A stretch of DNA of 64,000 nucleotides, taken from Halichondria panicea (taxonomy: Eukaryota; Porifera; Demospongiae; Suberitida; Halichondriidae). Shown one piece after another: positions 44,303 to 54,987 of the stretch. The notes below the pieces were generated by a model. That model was not told the DNA's origin. It saw only the letters and a program-made list of their open reading frames with translations, and ran no database searches. Every line of letters starts with the position of its first letter. Position 1 is the stretch's first letter. The stretch lies in contig NC_087390.1 of the NCBI RefSeq assembly GCF_963675165.1, positions 1,755,501 to 1,819,500 on the forward strand, read 5' to 3'. The translations under genes and the position numbers were made by a program.

Positions 44303-44671
44303 ATGGTGATTAATAGAACAACAGCAAATTGTTATAGTGGGTAATCGGTTAGAGTGATAAAACAGTAATCTTGTACAGCTAAGGTCCTGACTTTCATCAC
44401 ATAATTGTTCAATGGTTTAGGTAACTATCCTGACCATCCCTTTATGGGTACCGGTCTTACATAATTATGTTCACAGTGTCTATAATTCATGATTTACTGG
44501 TTTTTAGGTACACTTTTGGTTAGAGCAATATCTTCTGAAAATTTTATAACTTAGCTTTAAAAGTTCTCTGGTAAGTTTAAAAATAAATGGGCTACATTTT
44601 GATACCAAGAACATCCTATATGCTTATTCCATTGCTGAGATAACACTGTGAAAAACTACATATTCTACTAT

Positions 44672-44848
44672 TTTCTACTGTTTTGATGACATCACAGCTG
44701 CAAACCACAAATCAATGCCACTTTAATCAACCACAAACTTAATTAAGAGTGGGCGTACAGTTATTGTACGCCCACTTACGTGGTTAATAAAAGTGTCATC
44801 GATTTGTTGTTAAGCAGCTTGTGATGTCATCAAAACGGTAGAGAATAT
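44672..44848. mobile_element. ~177-bp hairpin MITE
   Basis: The whole element is an imperfect palindrome: CTGTTTTGATGACATCAC at the left pairs with GTGATGTCATCAAAACGG at the right, and the centre is GTGGGCGTACAG/TTGTACGCCCAC. No coding capacity. It lies in the spacer between the inverted arms. Confidence 0.8.
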
Positions 44849-45017
44849 TTACAGCGCTTTTAATCAAGACCATATCCAGTAATATTATTTCATAAGTATA
44901 TTGGCCTCTATTCGAGACCAGACGTTAATTTACACTCACAATCATGAATCATTAACTTTAAAGAATAGTCAAAATTCACACTAATTGCTTAGATACAGTC
45001 ACGGTATAGTAACCAAC

Positions 45018-45092
45018 ATTGTTAAAGAGCCTTCACTTTCATAAAAAGTCTGAACTTGAGACAGTCGTCTTTGAGGTACTGAGTGTTTGTCA
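45018..45092 (-). pseudogene. TRAF-like gene, 3' scrap (copy D)
   Basis: The last ~70 bp of a TRAF-like gene (reverse strand encoding YLKDDCLKFRLFMKVKAL-like sequence) together with its downstream flank at 44880-45017, which matches 38480-38530. It ends abruptly at an A run that borders the inverted arm. The rest of the gene is missing. Confidence 0.85.
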
Positions 45093-45098
45093 AAAAAA

Positions 45099-45296
45099 AA
45101 ACCCACCACCTTATAAAATGTTTGAGTATGTTGTAGCTTGGTCATTCACCTACACATTGGTATCAACATCATTTCTTAGAAATGTTCGGGTCGAAAGATA
45201 TTTACATTTAAGTACAGCTACTCACAAATTTGTGGTAATCTACTCTCTAAGCTAGCTGGATGCACTGTATAGCCATGTAAAGAACACACACTATAC
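45099..45296. repeat. Inverted repeat, right arm (198 bp)
   Basis: Inverse of 44105-44302, fused to a truncated TRAF 3' end through an A-rich joint (CAAAAAAAAAACCC). Very few differences between arms, hence recent. Confidence 0.85.
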
Positions 45297-45484
45297 ATAG
45301 GCGTAGGAACCAGGGGGGCAAGGGGGGAAGTTGCCCCCCTCAGCCAAATATTTTGCTTTTTCGCCCCCCTTAGCCAGCACTGCTCTCTAATTGAAAAAAT
45401 ATTGTGAGCATGTGGCAAAAATAACAATGTATCAGGCAATGTATGTTTGCCCCCCTTAGGTAAAACATCTTCCTACCCCTATGC
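45297..45484. mobile_element. ~188-bp MITE with CATAGGCGTAGGAA ends
   Basis: The left end CATAGGCGTAGGAA pairs with the right end TTCCTACCCCTATG. GC-rich runs (GGGGGGCAAGGGGGGAAG and TTGCCCCCCTCAG) lie inside. Flanking CTATA/CTATATA suggests an AT-rich target. It sits at the end of the right inverted arm. Confidence 0.7.
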
Positions 45485-45927
45485 TATATATAGACTGTGT
45501 TCCAGATCCATCTACCAGCTTTCATCCACCACATCGTTCCATGCAGGTCACCAGTATGGTCCGTGCATGTTACTACGCATGGATGGACTGTGTGTACCTG
45601 TGCTCAACACTGCATGTATTAGGAACATCAATTCAGTATACAAATCATCATGATTAGCTATATACCCGCACATTCCAAAATGGATGTATAATAAATATAT
45701 AGGGATTGCATGGTCATCACTCCACCAGTAAAAATTGCGTGGTATATTGGCCGGGAAAACATGGAAAACTACCAGTACATATGATTGACGTTGTAACGGA
45801 TTGGAGTTATGCTCTCGTCTGATTTCTTGTTTCCACGCTTTTTTGTGGTTCCCCTAGCCAATCCTAGCAATTTTTCACATTGCAAATATTTTTCTAGTTG
45901 GATATACATTGTCTTTGAGTGAGAAAG
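45485..45927. other. Spacer without recognised content
   Basis: No gene, conserved flank or element end could be recognised. Confidence 0.4.
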
Positions 45928-46348
45928 ATGGTTAGCTGTTTGTTTCAAAATTGTTGATCATTAATCCAACTGCAGAGGCGGTATTTTATCGAGCGATGTA
46001 GATCATTAATTGAGTGATGTATTACAATAATTAATATTATCAAGGTGATGTATTAAAATGAACGAGCAATGTATTACAGTCATTGAGTGGTGTAACTCTG
46101 ATCTATATTTATAAATCAATGTACATATATATTTATTCAGGGATGTAACTCTATATCCAGCAATGATAGTTCATTATCGAGCGATGAATACGAGTTTAGG
46201 GTTCATAGGGTTTAAAGATTACTTTATCCCGCAGCCTTTAATCGGAGTACATATGCATAGACAATTGTAATACATTGCTCAATCATTTTAATATTATCGC
46301 TTGCAGTTGGAAATGATCAACAATTTTAAAACAAACGGCTAACCATAC
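45928..46348. mobile_element. ~420-bp inverted-repeat element with an internal short repeat
   Basis: GGTTAGCTGTTTGTTTCAAA at the left pairs with TTTAAAACAAACGGCTAACC at the right; the inverted ends extend over about 43 bp with a few mismatches. Inside, variants of GAGYGATGTATTACA are repeated irregularly five to six times between 45990 and 46190, with an inverse near 46270. No coding capacity. Confidence 0.7.
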
Positions 46349-46387
46349 CCAATCACCCTAAATTGGTATATTCATCCATTAGCACTG

Positions 46388-47305
46388 AAGGACATGCAGA
46401 GACCACCTCAAGGTGGGGACTGCTGTGGTTTGCATATCATTATAATTTATTCCCTAGGTGCATACAGTGTTTCTGGCTTATAAATGTGTTATATAGTAGT
46501 TGTCCTACATGTAGCTATAGTTATGTTGTTGAGCACTATACCTTACTTTTGATTGTATAGAAAAGGTGATTTTCCCGTGTAGTTGTTGTTGTAATAGAGC
46601 TTGATGAGGTGCTTTCCTATCAATATGTAATAGTGGTTACATTTGACTATACATGTACAGGATAGGTGTATTATTGTATTTTTGGCTCAGTTAATTGACT
46701 TCTTGTGTTTGTAAATAAATTGCATGTACATAATTATGGCTCCATTTTCTCTTTCACACTTCACAGCATTAGGCAACAAATTGTTTCGTGTTCCTGAGAG
46801 ATTTCAAGTGGAGGTGGCCCGGGCTAACACAATACTGGACCAGGAGAGGTGAGGGCAGTGAGGGTGTGACCAACCACACCTCTTCACGAGTTGTCTCAGT
46901 GGATATACACTACATACATGTGCCTTTACGAGTGTCACGTATTATATCATAGTTCATGTGTAATTGGCTGTAACCAGTCTACTTGCTGTTCAGGTCATAA
47001 TTTATAATAGAGATAGAGACATGAGACAGAGACATTTATCTGTATGGTTGCAGTTGTATGTGTATTACTAGCTGGGTCATCTAAAGGCATGCTCCTTGGA
47101 TTCATTTAAGTGCATGGTCGAACGGGTTTTGTTCTTGTGCTTCCACGTATGTATATATGCTCTCTACTATATTTATTCAGTGATTAGTCTAAGAAATTTT
47201 TACTTGTGGCCATGCATAAATTTTGGTATTAAATATAATATATGTATTGAACTGTACAGATATGAGTATGACAACACCATCAACACACTTTAACTTATCA
47301 ATGCA
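46388..47305 (+). pseudogene. USP40-like exon module 1 (partial exon A, exon B, decayed exon C)
   Basis: First of two tandem copies. 46388-46436 is only the 3' end of exon A (coding MQRPPQ) with its donor. Exon B at 46767-46848 is intact with both splice sites: LGNKLFRVPERFQVEVARAN to ILDQE. Exon C starts at 47260 with RYEYDNTINTL but homology ends near 47305. Introns are parallel to those of module 2, with CTAGCT for CT at 47068-47073. Not functional as it stands. Confidence 0.75.
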
Positions 47306-47646
47306 TGTTGTATAATTGTATCACAAACGTGGACTTTTTATACAAGATGTACATGTATGTACTAGCTAGCAGCTAACTTTTGTCAATACACTTATATTGT
47401 TTGATATTTTTGAGTTTGTGTCAACAATAGATAGAATGTATACGCAAGCTAAAAATACACTCTTAATAGTACCGGGATTCACGACCGTTTAGGGAAAGTA
47501 CGTATAGTATATGTTTCACAATGTTTCTGGTTATATACATAACCATATATGAAGAACCAGATAATTGCACAAATGTGTGTCCGTGCAAGATAATAGTTTC
47601 ACTCATGAATGCATGTACTTAATGGCCCGCCCCCTCCCCCTCACAG
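47306..47646. other. Junction between the two USP40-like modules
   Basis: Contains a diverged transporter 5' flank (ACGTGGACTTTTTATAC to about 47600, with GCAAGCTAAAAATACACTC) much like 49680-50000, then the acceptor tract of exon A. A transporter start may have been lost here. No gene. Confidence 0.5.
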
Positions 47647-48429
47647 GTCCCCTCCAGCCCAAGGGCAGTGCTGGTTTGAGTTCAACGACACCCACGTATC
47701 TCCCATCATGGCCAAACAGATGGAGAAAATGTACCAGGGCAAGCAGAGCGCTTACATGCTCTTCTACAGGAAGAAGGACATGCAGAGACCACCTCAAGGT
47801 GGGGACTGCTGTGGTTTGAATATCATTATATTCCCTTTCATACTACTTCACAGCGTTAGGCAACAAATTGTTTGGTGTTCCTGAGAGATTTCAAGTGGAG
47901 GTGACCCGGGCTAACACAATACTGGACCAGGAGAGGTGAGGGCAGTGAGGGTGTGACCAACCACACCTCTTCACGAGTTGGCTCAGTGATTATACACTGC
48001 ATGCATATGTGCCTTTACGAGTGTCACGTATTATACATGTACATGTGTAATGGGCTGTAACCAGTCTACTTGCTGTTCGGGCCATAGAGATAGAGACAGA
48101 GACAGAGACATTTATCTAGCTGTATATGGTTGCAGTTGTATGTGTATTACTGGGTCATCTAAAGGCATGCTCCTTGGAATCATTTAAGTGTATAGTCAAA
48201 CTAATTAGTGGGTTTTATAATTGTACGTGCTTCCACGTATGTATAATTATGCTCTCTATCGTATAGAATAAAATAATTATTCAGTGATTACTTGTGGCCA
48301 TTGATTTTTGTATTATGTATTGAACTTTGCAGATATGAGTATGACATTGCTATCAACACACTTCAACTTATCATTCATTTCTCACTGGAGTTTGTGCTGG
48401 CCAACGGAGCGCTGCAGAGAATTGAAGAG
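47647..48429 (+). pseudogene. USP40-like exon module 2 (exons A, B, C)
   Basis: Three spliceable exons in order. A, 47647-47798: CWFEFNDTHVSPIMAKQMEK then QSAYMLFYRKKDMQRPPQ. B, 47854-47935: LGNKLFGVPERFQVEVTRAN. C, 48333-48429: RYEYDIAINTLQLIIHFSLE then FVLANGALQRIEE. Phases are consistent (A enters in phase 2, B in 1, C in 2, exit 0), and A's phase is exactly what exon 10 of the gene at 58585-62001 needs. The sequence matches the part of USP40 that follows the catalytic domain (the W-F-D-I-N-D and SAYMLFYRK region). It lies upstream of the catalytic exons, with no 5' exons of its own, so it is most likely a stranded duplicate; an exon of a different full gene cannot be ruled out. Confidence 0.7.
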
Positions 48430-50097
48430 GTGGGTGTAGTTTGTTATGTTACGGGAATACATAATTATGCCTCGAGGCGTAGCCGCACGAGGGATACGGT
48501 AAAGCTGTCTGTGTGTCTGTTCCAACTGTAACTGCTCAACGGTTGCAATGCAACGAAAACTAACAGCTTTTATAGGCTTCTAGCCACCTGGATTTTGATT
48601 CGTGGATTAGCAAACTAAAGCTTCTTTCTCGAGTTATGGCTAGTTTGACTCACATTGAAGGCTATTGCAGTCTCTTTAGAATCTTTCATAGCATCATCTG
48701 TTCACATAAACTTTCTTCAACTTATAAGTTAGCCTTGCACTAAAGCGCTAGCTTTTTGTTGGCTACAAGAGTCAGAAAGAGCTGCTAAAGAAGCTAGGGA
48801 ACTTGCAGACACACCCCTTATTCCTGGATGTAATGCGCATGCGCCGCGCTCAATATCACGTGTAAGAGAATCCATTTTGAACTCCAGATTCTGGCAGAAT
48901 CAATTTTCTTCTTTGTTGAGGTCCTGGTAAGCCACAAACCAATCTTTTCTGTTTTTAGCTCCTTGTTATAGATACTACTTTCTGTGATTGAATTCTGTGA
49001 TTAAACTCTTTTTAGACTGCTTGTTGCTCCCACTGTTTGGCTACAGGCCATTTAAGACGATCAGTATGCACCTATTAACTGTGGACACCCCTTTCTTGTG
49101 AAACAATCAAAGCATATTGCATGCCTCTTCTATAACACTCTAATACCTTTGAGCGAAAGCAAAAACATGGCGAGAGGCAAGCGCACACTTGCAACACTTG
49201 TTAGTAGCTGTACAGTGGAACCCCTAAATAAATCTTTAAATAGGGGCACCTCCAGTGCTTAATGCTTCGAGGCAAGTTTACTTCAGTCAAAAAGTAGAGA
49301 AGAAGTCTGATAGCTATATAGATGATCTTCAAGTTAGAAGTATAGAGCTATATGATCATAGAAGTTTATATAAATTATATGACATTGTGCTTCAGTTCAC
49401 ATTTGCAGCTTTTTTCTAACTCTTGTAGCTAACCAATAGGTAGCGGTTTAGTGCAAGACTAACACATTACTTGTGCGAACAGATGGTGCTATAATTATAC
49501 TGGAGACTGCAACAGCCTCGAGGTATAATTATCTGTACCCTGGATATACTGTCCAGGATACAGGACAGAATTTACTATTCCTCTGACATTCACTGTATGC
49601 ATGTGTTATACATAGGGCTGGGTGTGTTTTAACAAGGAGAGCTTTTTATTTTGAGCATTTTATCCACAGCAAATGTTATATAGATCGATACAATGCTTGT
49701 TGTATAATCGTATCACGAACGTGAGGTGGACATGTACTGCTAACGTTTGTTTTCATTATTTGCATCCATGTACACAGTTATCAAAGGACACTTATTGTTT
49801 GATGAGTTTTTTGAGGTTATATAACGAAACCCCCACTCACTCTTTAATAGCAACGTGATTCATGACCATTTAGGGAAAGTAGTTAAGTTTCACTATTATA
49901 TTATACATGTATGAACCAACATTTTAGATAATTGCGTAAGTGTGTGTCCGTGCAAGAGACTAGTTCCACTCAGAAATGCAATAGAAACTGTTGGCACTAG
50001 ATATTTTCTCTTATAGCTAGCACCTACATGTAGCTACAGTATAGTGTGTAGCAACCATTTCTGTACATCCAATGTGTGTATGTGTGCATGCGTTTAA
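48430..50097. other. Repeat-rich spacer and 5' flank of copy 12
   Basis: From about 48466 (TATGCCTCGAGGCGTAGCCG) to 49530 is a repeat element, related in part to 57071-57553 (GTGGAACCCC/AAATAGGGGCACCTC, CTTCGAGGCAAGTTT, CAACAGCCTCGAGG). Both ends carry CCTCGAGG. From about 49670 it is a transporter 5' flank with CCCCACTCACTC near 49830 leading to copy 12. No gene. Confidence 0.5.
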
Positions 50098-51666
50098 ATG
50101 AGACAAACTAGCTCTACGAACGGAGGCAGCTCTTTGGTATCAAGGAATGGCTGCAAGTGCAAGTACAGAGTGAGGTGGTTCTATTCCAAGGGAGCCTTTC
50201 TCGTTTTGATTTGGATTATGCTGTTGACTATAGCCTGTCTATCAGTGTCTCATGTGTTTCATGTGTTTCGTCAACGACTTGATGTCAATTTTGTAATTCC
50301 GAAATGGGTATTTGCTATCCCAGTTGTGTTTGGTTTGTTTGCAGCTGTTTTCTCAGGATGGCTAGCCGACGCTAAGCTAGGGAACTACAGAGTGATGAAA
50401 TACAGTTTTGTACTGTTGTTCCTCATAAGTTTGCTTTCTAGTGCAATCACCCTAGTTCCTGGTATTGCACATTACGTGTATGTTGTTAGTGTCTTGTCTT
50501 GCATAGGTGAGAGTCTCTCTATAGTAGCTTTGGTAGCATGCTTTGTTACCTCACTACAACTAGGCCTAGATCAGATGCCCGATGCTTCATCTTCCAATAT
50601 CACTAGTTTTATTGCCTGGTTTGTATTCAGTATCTATGTTGGTATTTGGATCCCTACTGTTGCCGATTTGCCCATTACCACAGATACTTTGTGTAGCAGT
50701 CAATTACCAAACTGGGTTGTCCAACTTTATAGTTTGCTGCCACCTTTGTGTATGAGTATTGTTCTTATTCTTGACTTCCTCCTTGCTAAAAAATGGCTGA
50801 TAATTGAGCCAAAGTCACCTCAGTCCCTCAAAACCATCTACCGTGTTCTCAAGTTTACTTTTAAGCACAAAGCTCCCCTCAATTGCAGTGCTCTCACATA
50901 CTGGGAGGAAGACGTACCTTCAAGAATGGACCTGGGAAAGTCGAGATACGGTGGACCATTCACTACTGAGCAAGTTGAAAATGCAAAGACTATCCTACGT
51001 TTGTTGCCCCTCTGCTTAACGCTGTGGCTTCTTGGGTGCTCACATGCAATTTTCCATCCACCATCTTATGCTGTTGTTTATCCTCCTGATTGGAATTGTT
51101 ATGTTTCAAGGCTTCTGCCCCTGTTCACATATCACTCTTACTGGTGTGGTATGGTTTGGACTGTCTTTTATGAGTTTGTGCTATACCCAGTGATACGCAA
51201 CAAACTTCCCAGCATTATTAGAAGAATTGGGATAATTTCTCTCCTTATCACGGTTGTTAGTATTGTGTTTCTAATTCTGGAACTACTAAAAAGCAAATAT
51301 GGTGATTTAGATGAAATCAATTATGTTACAATCGTCTTTAATTCAATTTCTAGAGGTATGATCACAATCTTGCTTTTTAGCGCCATGACAGAATTAGTTT
51401 GTGCTCAAGCTCCATACAACATGAGAGGATTGTTTGGTGGATGTATGGTTTTGGTGTTGTTATCATCTCTTAGTATTGCCGAGATTTCTCCATTAAACGT
51501 CACATTAACAATGTGTGGGGTTGGAGTAGGCATCAGTCTTCTTGGATTCATCCTGTACTGTCTCCTGGCTCGATGGTACAAGAGGAGAGTTAGAGACGAG
51601 GACTACAATGTACACAGAGTGGTGGAGGAGGTCTATGATCGATACTTGTCAGTGAGCACTGACTAA
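50098..51666 (+). CDS. POT/SLC15-like multi-pass transporter, copy 12 (intact)
   Basis: Intronless 522-codon gene from the conserved start (MRQTSSTNGGSSLVSRNGCK). All landmarks as in copy 7: GWLADAKLGNYRV, QLGLDQMPDASSSNITSF, YGGPFTTEQVENAKTILR (V-D to N-A at the end of the loop), CAQAPYNMRGLFGG. The ExxER motif is absent. The C-terminus differs: YLSVSTD instead of YLSAQH, from a small change at the stop. Helix 8-9 (LLKSKYGDLDEINYV) resembles copy 8. Third uninterrupted member of the family. A membrane transporter by homology; substrate and coupling are unknown. Confidence 0.88.
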   Translation: MRQTSSTNGGSSLVSRNGCKCKYRVRWFYSKGAFLVLIWIMLLTIACLSVSHVFHVFRQRLDVNFVIPKWVFAIPVVFGLFAAVFSGWLADAKLGNYRVMKYSFVLLFLISLLSSAITLVPGIAHYVYVVSVLSCIGESLSIVALVACFVTSLQLGLDQMPDASSSNITSFIAWFVFSIYVGIWIPTVADLPITTDTLCSSQLPNWVVQLYSLLPPLCMSIVLILDFLLAKKWLIIEPKSPQSLKTIYRVLKFTFKHKAPLNCSALTYWEEDVPSRMDLGKSRYGGPFTTEQVENAKTILRLLPLCLTLWLLGCSHAIFHPPSYAVVYPPDWNCYVSRLLPLFTYHSYWCGMVWTVFYEFVLYPVIRNKLPSIIRRIGIISLLITVVSIVFLILELLKSKYGDLDEINYVTIVFNSISRGMITILLFSAMTELVCAQAPYNMRGLFGGCMVLVLLSSLSIAEISPLNVTLTMCGVGVGISLLGFILYCLLARWYKRRVRDEDYNVHRVVEEVYDRYLSVSTD

Positions 51667-52289
51667 ATTTAGTTTAATTATAGATTTTTCTGTATCTGTC
51701 ATTTTTTGTTGATCATGAATGTTCAGAACAATTATGTGTTGGTTTTATACATGTTTTAGCTATACGTTGATGTAACCATGCATTAATTTGTATTCTAGAA
51801 ATATAGTCATTTATGCCTAATAATTATAATACTTGCCAAAGTGAAATACACGGTAAATTGTACTTTTTTTCTGTGTGGCCGTTTCAGTTTCATTTTTCCA
51901 TACTGTATGGATGTGGGTTTGTTTTGACAAGGGGATATTTTCTACCATGCTGATGTACCAGTAACTTTTTTCCCCTTATTCACACACACACACACATAAT
52001 TTTTGATTCCATTATTCTTCGGTATGCAGTATAATTATGCAAACAGTTTGTCAATAGACACTCATTGTTTAAGTTTGTATAGTTTGTATAAGTTTGTTTG
52101 CACCAATATAATTGTATCTGTAACTAATATTATTATTGATAGCACAAATAATTTTATACTGAGACTGACTCATGATCATTTAGGGGAAGGTCCACTATAT
52201 GTTGCTGGTTAAATATACGAACCGCTCATGCAGCTATCATTCCAGTCTTATTTTTCGCGTTAACTGCTCTGCGCTTGAAAAATGCGCAA
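51667..52289. other. 3' flank of copy 12 and run-in to a fragment
   Basis: The TTGATCATGAATGTTCAGAA module, then flank sequence with ACAAGGGGATATTTTCTACC and a diverged 5' module near 52150. It contains a short CACACACACACA run at 51983. No gene. Confidence 0.5.
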
Positions 52290-52633
52290 TTTGTGCTATA
52301 CCCAGTGATACGTAACAAGCTTCCCAGCATCCTTAGAAAAACCGGAATCATTTCTACTCATCATGGCTCTCAGTATATTGTGTTTCTGATTCTGAACTAG
52401 TATACTACTATCACAGTGATTTAGTGGCAATCGATTATGTCAGGACATTATACATTCAGTTTCTCAGGGTTTGCTCGCAATGTTGCTTATATAATACTAG
52501 CAACATGTTGCAGTTAGTTTGTGCTCAAGCTCCATACAACATGAGGAGGTTGGATGACACTCGTGGTTATCTCTTCTTTTATTATCAGCGATTTTGCTCT
52601 GTCAAACATCACATTAACAATATATGGGGTTAG
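52290..52633 (+). pseudogene. POT/SLC15-like transporter, copy 13 (helix 8-11 fragment)
   Basis: Starts at FVLYPVIRNKLPSIL-like sequence and ends at IYGV, broken by several indels. The words TACTACTATCACAGTGATTT and ATCGATTATGTC and the LDDT segment match copy 3 rather than the main group, so this is a relic of the older branch. Confidence 0.75.
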
Positions 52634-53430
52634 TTGTGGTATGTCTGACTTATACCACGTGACCGAAGAACTATAAAAGGACCTCCCCTATAGCAAATTC
52701 AATCCACGATGCAGACTGCATAAAGAGCAAGATTATGCCGGATTTTTCAACAGTCAAAGAGCTAGTTGAGCAACACGTCGACTCCTACAGATGCTTAAGA
52801 GCCTCCTTGGTACAAGCATTGACCATTAGACGTCCCCTTTACTGGAGTTGCCAGCTCTTCTTGGCATAAAATGTATCTAAACTACGCCCATGGACCCATC
52901 GAGGCTTAGACATCTTGTTAGAGAGCAGCTTCCATGTTTCTGCCATCGCTTTGGAGTCTTAGTACCGTCAATCATGACTTCTTTCTCTTTGCTTTCAAAT
53001 AAAAAACACCTTGAAAAATTATGCATACCTGGGACTGTATGTTATTTTTCTATGTATCATATACAGCTGTTGACCAATGAGATTAATTAGTGGTGATGTA
53101 AGTGTGGTATACAGTCAATTATTCTTTCTCATGCAGTATTATTGTATACATGCAATTTCTCAATGGACACCAGTCCTTTCATTATCTTTGAGCTTGTATT
53201 AACAATTGATGGTATGTACAATAATTATACAGTAATACATGCACCCAGTTCTTTATATAGGTACATGTAGATTGTACAGGTGTGCATGTGTCTGCATGTG
53301 CAAGAATAGTCTCACACTGACAAGATTTCAATCACTGTTGCCAATACATATTGCTCTCTGCTAGTATACCTATGTATAATATCAGTGTATAGTGTTAGCA
53401 ATCATCCCTATATACATGTGTGTGCATGTT
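52634..53430. other. Spacer with unknown sequence and 5' flank of copy 14
   Basis: 52640-53080 has no counterpart elsewhere in the window that I could see and carries no clear gene. From about 53100 a transporter 5' flank leads to copy 14. Confidence 0.45.
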
Positions 53431-54987
53431 ATGAGACAAACTAGCTCTACGAACGGAGGCAGCCCTCTGGTATCAAAGAATGGCTGCAAGTGCAAGTACA
53501 GAGTGAGGTGGTTCTATTCCAAGGGAGCCGTTCTCGTTCTGGTTTGGATTATGTTGTCAACTATAGCTTGTTCATCAGTGTTTCATGTATTCAATCAACA
53601 ACTTGTCAATTTTGTAATTTCCAGATGGCTACTCGCTATCCCAGTTGTATTTGGTTTGTTGGGAGCTGTTTTCTCAGGATGGCTAGCCGACGCTAAGCTG
53701 GGGAACTACAGAGTGATGACATACAATTTTGTACTGTTGTTCTTCATAAGTTTGCTTTCTAGTGTTTTCACCCTAGTTCCTGACATTGGACATTACGTGT
53801 ATGTTGTGAGTGTCTTGTATTGCATATAGGTGGGATTCTCTTTATAGTAGTTGTGGTAGCATGCTTTGTTACCTCACTACAACTAGGCCTGGATCAGATG
53901 CCTGATGCTTCATCTTCCAATATCACTAGTTTTATTGCCTGGTTTGTATTCAGTATCTATGCTGGTTTTTGGATCCCTTATGTTTCTGATTTGCCCATTA
54001 GATTTGATTGTAGTAGTCAATTATCGTACTGGGTTGTCCAACTGTACAGTTTGCTGCCACCTTTGTGTATGAGTGTTGTTCTTATTCTTGACTTACTCTT
54101 AGCTAAAAAATGGCTGATAATTGAACCAAAGTCACCTCAGGCTCTCAAAACCATCTACTGTGTTCTCAAGTTTGCTGCCAAGCACAAAGCTCCCCTCAAT
54201 CGCAGTGCTCTCACATACTGGGAGGAAGACGTACCTTCAAGAATGGACCTGGGAAAGTCGAGATATGGTGGTCCATTCACTACAGAGCAAGTTGAAGATG
54301 TGAAGACCATCCTACCTACGTTTGTTACCCCTCTGCCTAGCGCTATGGCTTCTTGGGTGCTCACTTGCAATATCCCATCCACTGATTTATGCTAATGTAT
54401 ATCCCCAAGATTTGAATTGTTATGTTTCAAAGCTTCTAGCCTTATTCACGTACAACTCTTGGTGGTGTGGTATGGTTTGGAGTATCTTTTATGAGTTTGT
54501 GCTATTCCCAGTGATACGTAACAGGTTTCCCAGTATCCTTAGAAGAATTGGGATAATTTCTCTCTTTATCACAACTCTCAGTATTGTGTTTCTAATTCTG
54601 AAAGTACTACAAAACAATTACGGTGATTTAGTGGCTATCATGCATGTTGTTTCAATCGTCATAAATTCGGTTTCTAGAGGTGTGCTCACAATGTTGCTTG
54701 CTAGTACCATGATGGAGTTACTTTGTGCTCAAGCTCTATACAACACGAGAGGATTGTTTGGAGGGTGTATGGTGTTGGTGTTGGTGTCATGTTATAATAT
54801 TAGCAAGGTTTTCCCATCAAACATCACATTAAAAACATATGGGGTTAGAGTAGGCATCAGTCTGCTTGGATTCATCCTGTACTGCCTCCTGGCTCGCTAG
54901 TACAAAAGGAGAGTTAGAGATGAGGAATACAATGTACACAGAGTGGTGGAGGAGGTTTATGATCGATACTTGTCAGCTCTGCATTAA
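53431..54987 (+). pseudogene. POT/SLC15-like transporter, copy 14 (three lesions)
   Basis: Near-complete. TATAG for TAG at about 53826 adds 2 bp in helix 4. A CTAC duplication (CCTACCTACG) at about 54310 shifts frame at helix 7. TGG to TAG at 54898-54900 stops translation in LLARW just after the last helix. Otherwise all landmarks are there, and the sequence continues past the stop to a tail ending DRYLSALH (TAA). The 191-codon and 192-codon open stretches are parts of this one gene. Confidence 0.85.

Noticed and set aside
45990..46190. CRISPR-like reading of the spaced GATGTATTAC repeats
   Set aside because: Repeats are short, imperfect and irregularly spaced, in animal DNA inside an inverted-repeat element; no array structure.
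47603..47797. Minus-strand frame over USP40-like exon A
   Set aside because: Shadow of the plus-strand exon, which has splice sites and family similarity.
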